NCBI GenBank assembly: GCA_025359885.1
Contig: JANYDG010000074.1
Span: forward strand, 1-38,711
Direction of reading: 5' to 3'
Origin: Acidobacteriota bacterium
GTDB lineage: Bacteria; Acidobacteriota; Terriglobia; Terriglobales; Acidobacteriaceae
Length of the DNA stretch: 38,711 nt
Shown here: piece after piece, positions 15,340-23,321 of the stretch
How positions within the stretch are numbered: the stretch's first letter is position 1
Layout of the letters: each line of letters starts with the position of its first letter
Notes under the pieces: model-generated
Seen by the model: the letters and a program-made list of their open reading frames with translations, nothing else
The model's database searches: none
What the model was told of the DNA's origin: nothing
Position numbers and translations under genes: made by a program

Positions 15340-16629
15340 TCAGCAAATCAGGTGGCTACGCTTGAGTTTGAGCCCATCCAGGCGTCCCAGCAGGGTTACG
15401 GCGATGCGTTCTGAAATGAAAAGCTTCTGTGCCATGGCCTGCACCTGCCCGGCGGTAACGGCGTCCAGCCGTTCGAGCACTTCATCGACCGAGAAAAAGT
15501 GCTTGAAGTACATCTCTTGCCGGGCGAGGTTGCTCATGCGCGAGCCTGAGCTTTCGAGGCCGAGCAGGATATTGCCCTTGACCTGCTCCTTGGCGCGAGT
15601 CAGCTCTTCTTCGCCGAGCAGGTTTTCTTTGAGCGACCGAAACTCCTCCATCACGAGGCGGATCATCTCCAGAGTCTTGTCGGCGGAAGTGCCGGCGTAG
15701 ACGCAGAGCGAGCCGGTGTCGGAGTAGGGGCTGAGGTCGGAATAAATCGAGTAGGCCAGTCCGCGCTCTTCGCGGATGGTCTGAAAGAGCCGCGAACTCA
15801 TGCCGCCGCCGAGCACCGTGTTGAGGATGAGCGTGGCGTAGCGGTTTTCGTCGGTAATGGGCGGCGAGGGCACACCGAGGCAGATTTGAACCTGTTCCAG
15901 CGAACGCTTGTTGCGCAGAATGATCGGTGCGGAGACCTCTGGGGACTGGAAGGCCAGCTCAGTGGTGCCGCTGGCGAGGGTGCTGAATTTTGCCGCCACA
16001 GCCTCGACAAATTGGTCGTGCTGCAGGTTGCCAGCGGCAGAGAAGACCATGTTGCCGCCCCGAAAGCGGTCTGCATGGTAATCAAAAAGTGTGGTCTGCT
16101 GCAGGCCTGAAACGGTCTGTGTCGTCCCCAGGATGGGCTTTCCAAGCGGCTGATCTTTCCAGAAGTTCTGGGTAAAGATTTCATGCACAAGCACATCGGG
16201 ATTGTCCTCGTCGATCTTGATTTCCTCAAGGATGACGCCGCGTTCGCGCTCGATGTCGAGGTCGGCAAAAGTTGGGTTCAGGACCAGGTCAGAGAGCACG
16301 TCGAGCGCGATGGGCACATGGTTTGAGAGCGCCTTCACGCTGAAGCAGATGGTCTCCTTGCCGGTAAAGGCGTCGAGATTGCCGCCGATTGAGTCCATTT
16401 CGCGGGCAATGTGCTGGGCGGACCGCGACCGGGTGCCTTTGAAGAGCATGTGCTCGACGAAGTGGGAGATCCCGTTGATTTCTGCGGCCTCATACCGCGA
16501 GCCGGATTGCACCCAGACGCCCATGGCAACCGAGCGGAGGTGCTCCATGCGCTCGGTAAGCACGATGAGGCCGTTGGGGAGGACGGTGCGACGTAAATTG
16601 CGCTCGGGGGAGTGTTCGGACTTTGTCAT
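15340..16629 (-). CDS. M16 family zinc peptidase (insulinase/processing peptidase-like)
   Basis: This 429-aa protein has the inverted zinc motif HFVEH (His56, Glu59, His60) and the distal Glu at about 136 (GVILEEI), all intact. The second M16 domain contains VQICLGVP, LGGGMSSRLFQTIREERGLAYSIYS and LARQEMYF. This is the single-chain, two-domain form (YmxG/PqqL-like), usually about 420-440 aa. It has no signal peptide and is probably cytoplasmic, where it would degrade peptides. Its start at 16629 has only a weak Shine-Dalgarno. It is divergent from rlmN, with 413 bp between. Confidence 0.92.
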   Translation of the reverse strand: MTKSEHSPERNLRRTVLPNGLIVLTERMEHLRSVAMGVWVQSGSRYEAAEINGISHFVEHMLFKGTRSRSAQHIAREMDSIGGNLDAFTGKETICFSVKALSNHVPIALDVLSDLVLNPTFADLDIERERGVILEEIKIDEDNPDVLVHEIFTQNFWKDQPLGKPILGTTQTVSGLQQTTLFDYHADRFRGGNMVFSAAGNLQHDQFVEAVAAKFSTLASGTTELAFQSPEVSAPIILRNKRSLEQVQICLGVPSPPITDENRYATLILNTVLGGGMSSRLFQTIREERGLAYSIYSDLSPYSDTGSLCVYAGTSADKTLEMIRLVMEEFRSLKENLLGEEELTRAKEQVKGNILLGLESSGSRMSNLARQEMYFKHFFSVDEVLERLDAVTAGQVQAMAQKLFISERIAVTLLGRLDGLKLKRSHLIC

Positions 16630-17042
16630 ATGTTCAGCTTCGATTGTAGTCTTCCGGGCAGGTGAGCCTGGCGCGGTTTGAAACTGACTTCATTCGAGCT
16701 TCAGGCGCAAACCAGGAAGAAGGTAGGTCCAGGAGCTGTGCCGGGGCTCCCGGAGCAGTGAGCACGACCGGTTCAGCAGCAGGCAGTAGCACCCAGTAGC
16801 ACCCAGTAGCACTCGGACAAGTCTTGTAAGTCTTGCCACGGCTATCAGGAAGCGCCAGTCCAGCGCGATTTTGACAACCACCGTGAGACCCTGTGGCTCG
16901 CGTTCGGGCATACGGCCCGGCAATTCTATACGCAGTTCTGGATCCTCACGTCTCGATGTCAGCCAGGTTTCGGATACCGGCGGCCTGTCACGGCACAAAG
17001 CAGCCAATTTCGATGACTGCTATCCTGTAACAGCTACCTGTC
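16630..17042. other. 413-bp gene-free region between divergent M16 peptidase and rlmN genes
   Basis: No reading frame here looks like a protein; the longest (minus strand, 16690-17007) has a composition unlike a real gene and matches no family I recognise. The region must hold the two divergent promoters. It contains a 10-bp tandem repeat at 16784-16813 and a TTGACA at 16871-16876 without a matching -10. Confidence 0.6.
16784..16813. repeat. 3 x 10-bp tandem repeat (CAGTAGCACC)
   Basis: CAGTAGCACC, CAGTAGCACC and CAGTAGCACT occur back to back in non-coding DNA. The 10-bp period is close to one helical turn, and the unit is not a multiple of three. Confidence 0.9.
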
Positions 17043-18230
17043 ATGGCTGAGTTCTTCAAACAAATCGATCAATCTGGTTTGCCGGTCTTGCCGAGCGGCA
17101 ATGCCTCAGCCTCTGCAATCCCAGCCCGTCGGCAGCTTTTTGGCCTGGACCGGGCTGCGCTGTCGCATGTTTTGACTGAGATGGGCCAGCGCGCCTACCG
17201 CGGCAAGCAACTGGCCGAGGCGCTTTACAAGCAGCGGGTGGCGCATCTTGACCAGGTGACAACTCTGCCGAAGGAGATGCGCGACGAGCTTTTCACCGCG
17301 GGCTGGGACGTTGGACGGCCCAAGATTGTCGAGAGCTATCGGAGCGTAGACGGCACCGAGCGCTACCTGGTGCAGACCGGCGGCCAGACGGTGGAGACGG
17401 TCTGGATGCCGGAGGGCGACGACGGCGGCGAATTCAGCGACGAGCCAGGGGAGGGCGGCAAGGGCAATTGGAAGCGGGCGACAATCTGTGTGAGCAGCCA
17501 GATTGGCTGCGCGGTCAACTGCCAGTTTTGCCTCACCGCCAAGCTGGGGCTGCTGCGCAATCTCACGCCGGGAGAAATCGCCGGGCAGGTCGTTGCTGTA
17601 CTCGACCGGCATCGTGTCGAGTTGAACAAGAATCGGGTCAACCTGGTCTTCATGGGCATGGGCGAGCCGTTTTTGAATTACGACAACTTCATGGCCGCGG
17701 TGCGCATTCTGATCGACGAGGTGGGCATTGCAGCGTCGCGCATGACGGTGTCAACGTCGGGGATTGTGCCCGGAATTCTGCGCTACGCGAAGGAAGAAGT
17801 GCGCCCCAAGCTGGCGATCAGCCTTAACGCGCCCAACGATGAAGTCCGCGAGGCGATCATGCCGGTGAATCGCAAGTGGGATATCGCGGCAGTTCTCGAT
17901 GCCGTTCGCCAGATTCCGTTTCGCCCGCGCGAAAAGGTCACGTTTGAATACGTCATGCTGGGCGGGGTCACGGATCAACCGGAGCATGCCGAGCAGGTCA
18001 TTCGCCTGGTACGCAGCGCCAATCTGCCGGCCATGGTCAACCTGATTGCCTGGAACCCGGGGCCGGGGATCGCCTACAACAGCCCGTCCTCAGAATCCGT
18101 CGCGGCGTTTCAGAAACTGCTGCTGGCCGCGGGAATTCAAACCTACGTGCGGCGGCCTCGGGGCAGAGACATTTACGCCGCCTGCGGCCAGCTCAAGCGC
18201 ACCACGGAAGGCGCCGCCCTGGCGCTTTAA
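17043..18230 (+). CDS. rlmN: 23S rRNA (adenine2503-C2)/tRNA (adenine37-C2) methyltransferase, radical SAM
   Basis: The protein has 395 aa. The radical SAM cluster is CxxxCxxC at Cys156, Cys160 and Cys163 (IGCAVNCQFC). The two further cysteines needed for methyl transfer are present at Cys149 (ICVSSQ) and Cys381 (YAACGQL). The family blocks LFGLDRAAL, RAYRGKQLAEALYKQ, LVFMGMGEPFLNYDN, VSTSGIVPG, LAISLNAP and RPRGRDIYAACG are all there. It methylates C2 of A2503 in 23S rRNA and A37 in some tRNAs. An acidic, glycine-rich insertion (about residues 124-144) precedes the SAM core. It is monocistronic, convergent with the DUF3617 gene. Confidence 0.96.
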   Translation: MAEFFKQIDQSGLPVLPSGNASASAIPARRQLFGLDRAALSHVLTEMGQRAYRGKQLAEALYKQRVAHLDQVTTLPKEMRDELFTAGWDVGRPKIVESYRSVDGTERYLVQTGGQTVETVWMPEGDDGGEFSDEPGEGGKGNWKRATICVSSQIGCAVNCQFCLTAKLGLLRNLTPGEIAGQVVAVLDRHRVELNKNRVNLVFMGMGEPFLNYDNFMAAVRILIDEVGIAASRMTVSTSGIVPGILRYAKEEVRPKLAISLNAPNDEVREAIMPVNRKWDIAAVLDAVRQIPFRPREKVTFEYVMLGGVTDQPEHAEQVIRLVRSANLPAMVNLIAWNPGPGIAYNSPSSESVAAFQKLLLAAGIQTYVRRPRGRDIYAACGQLKRTTEGAALAL

Positions 18231-18233
18231 TTT
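18208..18233 (+). terminator. Intrinsic terminator overlapping the end of rlmN
   Basis: AAGGCGCC pairs with GGCGCTTT (8 bp including one G-T) around a 5-nt loop GCCCT, followed by AATTT. The stem lies in the last codons of rlmN and the T-rich tail just covers its stop codon. This suits the 22-bp gap to the convergent DUF3617 gene. Confidence 0.5.
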
Positions 18234-18252
18234 CGGTCTGCAAATTCGTTGG

Positions 18253-18741
18253 CTACTGCGCTGCTCCCACAGGCTTGACGCCGCCGCAGTCTGCACCCTT
18301 GTAGGTTGAGTCACTGAGGATGGTCATTTCAACCGGCTTGGAACTGGGGCCCATCTGGAATGCTCCGGTGAGGTGAACCCTGGTCTTGCCGCGTCCTGCG
18401 CCGTCGTAGGTCGCATCCACCGTTCCATCGGTTTTCATCTGGCCGGTGCAGCTGATGCTGGCCGAGTAGCCATCTGCCTTCTTGACCATGTTGGTCACCT
18501 GGCAATCGCCGCGGGTCTGCGGCGGAATGCCGTCGTACTTGTCAATCTGGGCCTGCGAAACGCAAACCTGGCTGGTGCGGGGAGCGCTGCTCGGACCCGA
18601 GCCTGCCGGGAATGGGGATTGCTGCCATGTCATGGTCGTTGTCACTTCGTAAAGGCCGGCTTTGCGGCTTTGTGCCCAGGCAACAATTGCAGAGGCGAGG
18701 ACGCAACAGGTAACGGCAATCCAGACAAGTTTCAGACGCAT
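18253..18741 (-). CDS. DUF3617 domain secreted protein
   Basis: The protein has 162 aa. A signal peptide (MRLKLVWIAVTCCVLASAIV, AWAQS) is followed by the DUF3617 pattern: KAGLYEVTTTMTW, a conserved SQVCVSQAQIDKY, DCQVTNMVKKADGYSASISC, and a C-terminal GTVDATYDG...VHLTGAFQMG segment with paired cysteines. This family is periplasmic and of unknown function. ATG 18741 follows GGAG by 5 nt; the upstream ATG at 18756 would interrupt that site. It lies 90 bp after the YvcK-type gene and probably has its own promoter or is a weakly linked member of that group. Confidence 0.85.
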   Translation of the reverse strand: MRLKLVWIAVTCCVLASAIVAWAQSRKAGLYEVTTTMTWQQSPFPAGSGPSSAPRTSQVCVSQAQIDKYDGIPPQTRGDCQVTNMVKKADGYSASISCTGQMKTDGTVDATYDGAGRGKTRVHLTGAFQMGPSSKPVEMTILSDSTYKGADCGGVKPVGAAQ

Positions 18742-18831
18742 GGTTTCTCCAGTCAAATTTTCAAAACGGATGAACTGACACCCAATTTAAGCCACGATCA
18801 GGGGGGCAGGGAAGAGGTATTTTGAAGTGCC

Positions 18832-20049
18832 TCAGATTGTTGCGGCGGGCCGGGGGACAGCGAGCCGTCCCAGTTCCATGAGCGCCCCGGTAACGCGGTC
18901 GCTGGCGTGGCGCAATACATCTGAGTGCGTGTCCTGTCCTGCGCCCTGTCCTGCGCCCGGTCCTGCGCCCTGTCCTGCGGCCGGTCCTGCGCCTGGTCCC
19001 GGCAAAGCGCTCTCGCTGAGGAAATTCCCCACCACGCACTTGACGCCCATACTCTCGACACGGTCAATATCGGGCGCAATCGGCACCGAGCCCTCAGCCG
19101 CGTAGCGCAGCAACATCTGCGGGGAAACAGGTGCGGTGTTGATGAGGGCGTAATCAAAAATGGGTGCGCCCGTATGCTCATAAATCCGCTCGATGTGCTG
19201 CGATGCAGAGAGGCCAAGGCTCTCGTTGGCCTGAGTCATCAGGTTGCAGACAAACACCCTGAGCCCTCGCGCCCCTGCCAGAGCCTCTGGAATCCCCTTC
19301 ACCAGGAGGTTGGTGATCAGCGAGGTGTACAGCGACCCGGGTCCAACGGTAATCAGGTCAGCGCGCTGGATTGCCTCAAGCGCCTCGGGTAACGCCGGAG
19401 CATCGGGAGGGTCCAGCATGAGTTCCAGAATGCGGCGCTTGCTGGCGCTGATGCTGGTTTCGCCGCGTACCAGGCTGCCGTCGTCCATGCGTGCTTCGAG
19501 CGTGGTGTTGGCGGTGGTAACCGGGTAGATGCGTCCGCGAGTGGCCAGAATCTTTGAAGCCAACTGGATTGCCTGACCAAAATCCCCGGTAATTTCAGTG
19601 AGAGCGGCTACGAAGAGATTGCCGAAGTTGTGCCCCTCCATATCGCCGCCGGAGCGGAAGCGGTGGCGGAAAAGCTGCGCAATGAGGTCTTCTTCCTCGC
19701 TGAGCGCGACCATGCAGTTGCGCAGGTCGCCGGGAGGCAGCATGTTGAATCCCTTGCGCAGTCGGCCCGAGGAACCGCCATCGTCGGTGACAGTGACCAG
19801 TGCGGCGAGGTCGCCGATGAGACAGGGTTCGCACCCTTTAGCGGCGATCTGGGCGATGGGCCCCATGGGCTGGCCGGGTACGGCTACGTAACGCCGCAGG
19901 CCGCGCAACAGCGTCGAAAGCCCCGTTCCGCCTCCAATGGCTACCACTCGCAAGGGAAGAGGCAGGGTGTTGAGGGTGCCGGCGACGGTGGGGCTGCTCA
20001 AAATTCCTGCTTTCGTATGGGGAGTGGCAAGGGAAGGGAAGACGCGCAT
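18832..20049 (-). CDS. yvcK: YvcK/CofD-like protein (gluconeogenesis factor family)
   Basis: The protein has about 405 aa. Family motifs are clear: VVAIGGGTGLSTLLRGLR (nucleotide-sugar binding loop), VTVTDDGGSSGRLR, PPGDLRNCMVAL, FGNLFVAALTEITGDF, VTVGPGSLYTSL-like ITVGPGSLYTSLITNLLV, CNLMTQANE. YvcK proteins bind UDP-sugars and control peptidoglycan and carbon metabolism in Gram-positives. Compared with family length (~320), it has a short N-terminal extension and a C-terminal insertion made of Gly-Ala-Gln-Pro repeats from a 12-bp tandem repeat. A TTG at 20052 is adjacent to the ATG at 20049; I chose ATG. It is 54 bp after the TPR gene on the same strand. Confidence 0.92.
   Translation of the reverse strand: MRVFPSLATPHTKAGILSSPTVAGTLNTLPLPLRVVAIGGGTGLSTLLRGLRRYVAVPGQPMGPIAQIAAKGCEPCLIGDLAALVTVTDDGGSSGRLRKGFNMLPPGDLRNCMVALSEEEDLIAQLFRHRFRSGGDMEGHNFGNLFVAALTEITGDFGQAIQLASKILATRGRIYPVTTANTTLEARMDDGSLVRGETSISASKRRILELMLDPPDAPALPEALEAIQRADLITVGPGSLYTSLITNLLVKGIPEALAGARGLRVFVCNLMTQANESLGLSASQHIERIYEHTGAPIFDYALINTAPVSPQMLLRYAAEGSVPIAPDIDRVESMGVKCVVGNFLSESALPGPGAGPAAGQGAGPGAGQGAGQDTHSDVLRHASDRVTGALMELGRLAVPRPAATI
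18937..18996. repeat. 5 x 12-bp in-frame tandem repeat in yvcK
   Basis: Five head-to-tail variants of TCCTGCGCCCTG run without interruption (one further partial unit precedes). On the coding strand they give a repeated four-residue G/A/Q/P unit near residues 350-375 of the YvcK-type protein. The frame is kept throughout. Confidence 0.92.
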
Positions 20050-20103
20050 CAACGTCCCGAAGCGTCGTTGCTGATGCGGAACATCGGGAGTCCGGGCTAA
20101 CGG

Positions 20104-20703
20104 CTAGGGCGTCTCTGGGTAGAGCAGTTCTGTGAAGCGAGGATCATCGACCATGCTCTGAAAATCGGTATCCGTTCGCGCCTGGTAGCGGTTGCGAGCA
20201 TTGCCCTGGATGGCCCGCGCCAGGTGCTCGAGGCACTCCTCGACCTGGCCGGTGATCGCGTCGAGCACGGCTAGCCCGTACAGGGCATAGTCAGCCGAGG
20301 GATGGCCCCGCAAGATGGTTGTAAACTGCTCGCGGGCTTCCTCGTAATAGTCGGTATTCAGCAATGAAACCGCATAGTCGTATTGTTCTTCGGGCGTGGC
20401 AAACTCCAGCTTGGTCTTGTCCATCTGGCGATGACAGGCGGTCAGATACATCCGGCAGCGCTCAGCCAGGGCAGGGGGAGCCGTGCCCAGCAACTTTTCA
20501 AACGCGACCAGCGCCTTTTCATACTTGGCCTGCTGCAGCAGTTGCACCGCCGCCTGGTAGCTATGGAGAGCGTGAGCATCATGATGCTGCACCGAAGGGC
20601 CAGCCGAGTGCTGGTTGGAGTTGCCACCGGGCGCGCCTGGGCGTTGGGCCGTCGGGGCTGTCTTCTTGCGACTAGATGATGGAATGCGAGCCTCGAGCGT
20701 CAT
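20104..20703 (-). CDS. Tetratricopeptide-repeat protein
   Basis: The protein has 199 aa. The first ~45 residues are basic, S/T/P/G/H-rich and probably disordered; then TPR-type helices follow (HSYQAAVQLLQQAKYEKALVAFEKLL, EEQYDYAVSLLNTDYYEEAREQFTTILRGHP, ADYALYGLAVLDAITGQVEECLEHLARAI). The C-terminus (DTDFQSMVDDPRFTELL) is the usual capping pattern. There is no signal peptide, so it is probably a cytoplasmic scaffold. A strong promoter sequence lies 87 nt upstream of its start. Its position before yvcK suggests co-transcription. Confidence 0.82.
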   Translation of the reverse strand: MTLEARIPSSSRKKTAPTAQRPGAPGGNSNQHSAGPSVQHHDAHALHSYQAAVQLLQQAKYEKALVAFEKLLGTAPPALAERCRMYLTACHRQMDKTKLEFATPEEQYDYAVSLLNTDYYEEAREQFTTILRGHPSADYALYGLAVLDAITGQVEECLEHLARAIQGNARNRYQARTDTDFQSMVDDPRFTELLYPETP

Positions 20704-20789
20704 GGTTTATCAGTAAATCGTTCAATCCCCGTCCGAACTGCCCTTTTTTGCAGAATCAGATCATAAAGTGATTGTATCTTCAGGCCCTC

Positions 20790-20818
20790 TTTATACGCAG
20801 AACCCCGCTGTACGTCAA
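20790..20818 (-). promoter_or_regulatory. Sigma-70-type promoter for the TPR-yvcK operon
   Basis: On the minus strand TTGACG (20818-20813), a 17-bp spacer and TATAAA (20795-20790) are found. It is the best promoter match I saw in the window, 87 nt upstream of the TPR gene start and in the gap after the DUF4254 gene. Confidence 0.72.
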
Positions 20819-20875
20819 TGGGGAGGATCTGGCCGGGGTCGCGGTCTGTCACTCAATCGGGCAGGCATGCGCTAT

Positions 20876-21520
20876 TCAAGTCGATTCACTCGTGCTGGGA
20901 AGCCTGTAAACAGCCGGGTTGAGCGCTGGGTCGTTGTACATTTTCAACTGTCGGTACAGTTTGAAACGCCGCGTGCCGGCCAGGGTCTCGGCCCACAGCT
21001 GCTCCAGGCAGCCAGCCAGGTCGCGCCGCTGCTCGTCCAGAATCGACAGTCGGTCCCGATTTCGCTCGGCATGGCCAGCCGGCGGGCCAGGGCGACCAAT
21101 TTCTTCGCGGGTGTGGAAGAGCTTCAATGCCAGGATCGAGAGCCGGTCGATCATCAGCCCCGGCGACTCTGAATGCAAAAGAGCCTGCGGATTTGGCAGC
21201 GCAAGCGGAGCGAGGGCCTGGAGTAAAGCCATGTCAATCTGTTCAGACAGGTCATTGCGGCGCTGGTTGGTTTGGTCAATGCGCCGCTTGATCCGTGCCA
21301 GCTCGGCGTCACTCGCGCCGGGCGTTCGTGCTGCATCCTCGGTGTGCCACAGCTCAAAGTTGGCCAGGTGCTGGCGCGCCATCAGGGCGGGAAATGCCGC
21401 AGCCGGAGCGCGCCAGCTCTCCAGCGCTTCCTCGTGCCACAGCGTGGTCAAACGGTCATGCAGGCCAGGTAAATCCGAGAAGTTTGGGAGACTGGCCGGG
21501 ATGTGTGCGGGGTTTTGCAT
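20876..21520 (-). CDS. DUF4254 domain protein
   Basis: The protein has 214 aa, alpha-helical and soluble. Family features are HLANFELWHTEDAARTPGASD, RIKRRIDQTNQRRNDLSEQID, LHSESPGLMIDRLSILALKLFHTREE and LYRQLKMYNDP. I know this as a domain of unknown function, often near lipopolysaccharide or glycosyl-transfer genes in some genomes; here no such gene adjoins. The ATG at 21520 (not 21571) is preferred because a GAGGGTAG site lies upstream and the residues before it are not conserved in character. A 6-bp stem hairpin (21548-21566) lies about 30 nt before the start. Confidence 0.82.
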   Translation of the reverse strand: MQNPAHIPASLPNFSDLPGLHDRLTTLWHEEALESWRAPAAAFPALMARQHLANFELWHTEDAARTPGASDAELARIKRRIDQTNQRRNDLSEQIDMALLQALAPLALPNPQALLHSESPGLMIDRLSILALKLFHTREEIGRPGPPAGHAERNRDRLSILDEQRRDLAGCLEQLWAETLAGTRRFKLYRQLKMYNDPALNPAVYRLPSTSEST

Positions 21521-21910
21521 TGAGTTTCTACCCTCATGAGTGTATCGCCTGAGGCGAATACTCAGGGCCATCGCATGATTTGCCTCGAATCACGGGTGGT
21601 CGGCGTGGACTGAAGAAGAAATTTGCGGCCAGGTACTTGGAGCCATGGTACGCCGGCAAACCAGCCAGGAATCTGATCTCGACGCCAGACAAAGGCGACG
21701 TAAAAGTGCACAAAAACACACTCCAGACGCCTGGTAACCACTCGATAAGCCATTCTCAAGCAGGGGTTTAGAGGCAATTTTTGCGAAAATACCTCTACCC
21801 GCATCTTTCGGGCGCTGTGACTCGCTTTATCGACGTAAGTCCTGATTCGCTGTGGTAGAAATATCCACAACCGTACACAATGGTTTGGCCGAAAGGCGAA
21901 GGGGATGACC
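21521..21910. other. 390-bp gene-free region between divergent DUF4254 and ATP-grasp genes
   Basis: No convincing gene on either strand. Short readings on both strands lack ribosome binding sites and protein-like composition. It holds a small hairpin CCTGAG/CTCAGG (21548-21566), a TGTGG/CCACA inverted repeat (21851-21869) and presumably two divergent promoters, which I could not assign confidently. Confidence 0.6.
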
Positions 21911-23116
21911 ATGCCTGAAAACAGCCAGCGAATCCTCTGTGTGGCCAGCTACGAAAAGGGGCAGGGTTTTATACGCCAGGCAGCAGAACTCGGCGTGATG
22001 CCAACTTTGCTCACGGTCGAAGCCCTGCGCGATGCTGATTGGCCCCGGGACGTGCTCGAAGAAATCATGACCATGCCGGGCAATCTGACCCACGAACAGA
22101 TTCTCAACACGATCACCTGGAAGTCCCGCGAGCGCAGGTTTGACCGCATCGTCGCCCTCGATGAGTTCGACATGGAGGTCGTCGCCGCGCTGCGCGAACA
22201 CATGCGCATCCCCGGCATGGGCACGAGCGCAATCGCCTACTATCGCGACAAACTTGCCATGCGCACCTGCGCTCGCGATGCCGGTTTCCTGGTGCCGGAA
22301 TTTGTCGGAGTGTTTCACTACGATGACCTGCGCGCCTACATGGCCCGCGTTCCCGCTCCATGGCTGCTCAAGCCGCGTTCTGAGGCCTCGGCTCTTGGAA
22401 TCAAAAAGATCCACGAGCCCGAAGAGTTGTGGCGCGCCCTCGACACACTTGGCGACCGGCAAAGTTTCTTCCTGCTTGAGCAGTTCGTTCCCGGCGATAT
22501 CTTCCATGTCGATTCGATCGTGAGCGAAGGCAAAGTGGTCTTCTCTGCGGTGCATCAGTACGGCCGCCCGCCGATGCAGGTCATGCACGAGGGCGGCGTG
22601 TTTACCACCCGCACAGTCGACCGCAGCAGCGAGGACTCACGGCAGCTCATCGAGCTGAACGACAGACTGGTTCCCGCGCTCGGCATGAAGCGCGGCGTTA
22701 CCCACGGGGAGTACATCAAGGCGCACGCAGATGGCCGGTTTTACTTCCTCGAGGTTGCAGCGCGGGTGGGTGGTGCCTTCATTTCTGACCTGGTGGAGTA
22801 CTCAACCGGCGTGAACCTATGGCGCGAGTGGGCCAAGATCGAAGTCGCCGAACTCCGCGGCCAAGCCTACACGCCGCCGCCGGACCTCAAGGGATACGCC
22901 GGCAGCGTGCTCTGCCTGGCGCGAGAGCAGAGCCCGGACACATCGAGTTTTCAGGCTCAGGAGATTGTCTACCGCATGCACAAGCATCATCACGCGGGCC
23001 TCATCGTTCGCTCTGATGATCCGGCGCGTGTGGCGAGCTTGCTGGAGGAATACAGTGCCACGTTTGCCCACCAGTTTCTGGCGTCGATGCCGCCTCCAGA
23101 CAAGCCAACGGCGTAA
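21911..23116 (+). CDS. ATP-grasp domain ligase-like protein
   Basis: The protein has about 401 aa. The N-terminal pre-ATP-grasp part (RILCVASYEKGQGFIRQAAELG) precedes the ATP-grasp core: IAYYRDKLAMRTCARDAG, PWLLKPRSEASALGIKKI (phosphate-binding loop), FFLLEQFVPGDIFHVDSIV, GVTHGEYIKAHADGRFYFLEVAARVGGAFISDL (the acidic Mg-binding E and the EVAARVGG motif). Such enzymes join a carboxylate to an amine or thiol by an acyl-phosphate; the carboxylate and amine here are unknown. AAGGGG touches an ATG at 21905, so the ATG at 21911, 6 nt downstream, is the likelier start. It is monocistronic. Confidence 0.85.
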   Translation: MPENSQRILCVASYEKGQGFIRQAAELGVMPTLLTVEALRDADWPRDVLEEIMTMPGNLTHEQILNTITWKSRERRFDRIVALDEFDMEVVAALREHMRIPGMGTSAIAYYRDKLAMRTCARDAGFLVPEFVGVFHYDDLRAYMARVPAPWLLKPRSEASALGIKKIHEPEELWRALDTLGDRQSFFLLEQFVPGDIFHVDSIVSEGKVVFSAVHQYGRPPMQVMHEGGVFTTRTVDRSSEDSRQLIELNDRLVPALGMKRGVTHGEYIKAHADGRFYFLEVAARVGGAFISDLVEYSTGVNLWREWAKIEVAELRGQAYTPPPDLKGYAGSVLCLAREQSPDTSSFQAQEIVYRMHKHHHAGLIVRSDDPARVASLLEEYSATFAHQFLASMPPPDKPTA

Positions 23117-23123
23117 CGCGACC

Positions 23124-23158
23124 CAGGCAGCGGACCTCCACACGGAAGCCGCTGCCTG
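23124..23158. terminator. Strong 10-bp stem hairpin between ATP-grasp gene and tRNA-Lys
   Basis: CAGGCAGCGG and CCGCTGCCTG form a perfect 10-bp stem around a 15-nt loop, starting 8 bp after the ATP-grasp stop. A T5 run lies 15 nt beyond the stem on the plus strand. It sits between convergent transcription units and could serve both directions. Confidence 0.5.
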
Positions 23159-23199
23159 CTGGACTTGCAATAGTTTTTATGGGTTGGCGGCCTGCGGAG

Positions 23200-23275
23200 T
23201 GGTGAGCTCGCTGGGATTCGAACCCAGGACCCACGCATTAAAAGTGCGTTGCTCTACCAACTGAGCTACGAGCTC
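23200..23275 (-). tRNA. tRNA-Lys (anticodon TTT)
   Basis: The 76-nt minus-strand sequence has a 7-bp acceptor stem (GAGCTCG/CGAGCTC), a D-arm GCTCAGTTGGTAGAGC, an anticodon loop CTTTTAA with anticodon TTT, a T-loop GGTTCGAATCC, discriminator A and an encoded CCA end. Confidence 0.97.
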
Positions 23276-23291
23276 CCAAAGGCCTTCCAAT

Positions 23292-23321
23292 TACAAAGGT
23301 AGCACAGCCGGAGTTGGTCAA
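23292..23321 (-). promoter_or_regulatory. Probable promoter of tRNA-Lys
   Basis: On the minus strand TTGACC (23321-23316), an 18-bp spacer and TTTGTA (23297-23292) lie 16 nt upstream of the tRNA 5' end. The -35 is good and the -10 weak. Its first base is shared with an arm of the inverted repeat at 23321-23394. Confidence 0.45.

Noticed and set aside
16690-17007. 105-codon minus-strand frame in the M16-rlmN gap
   Set aside because: No ribosome binding site, no recognisable motif and composition unlike the neighbouring genes; it also spans the 10-bp repeat.
21861-21869. DnaA-box-like ATATCCACA
   Set aside because: It has one mismatch to the consensus and is a single isolated copy with no origin features; it is part of a small inverted repeat.
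21562-21912. 116-codon minus-strand frame in the DUF4254/ATP-grasp gap
   Set aside because: It overlaps the likely ATP-grasp start region, has no ribosome binding site, and its translation resembles no protein family I know.
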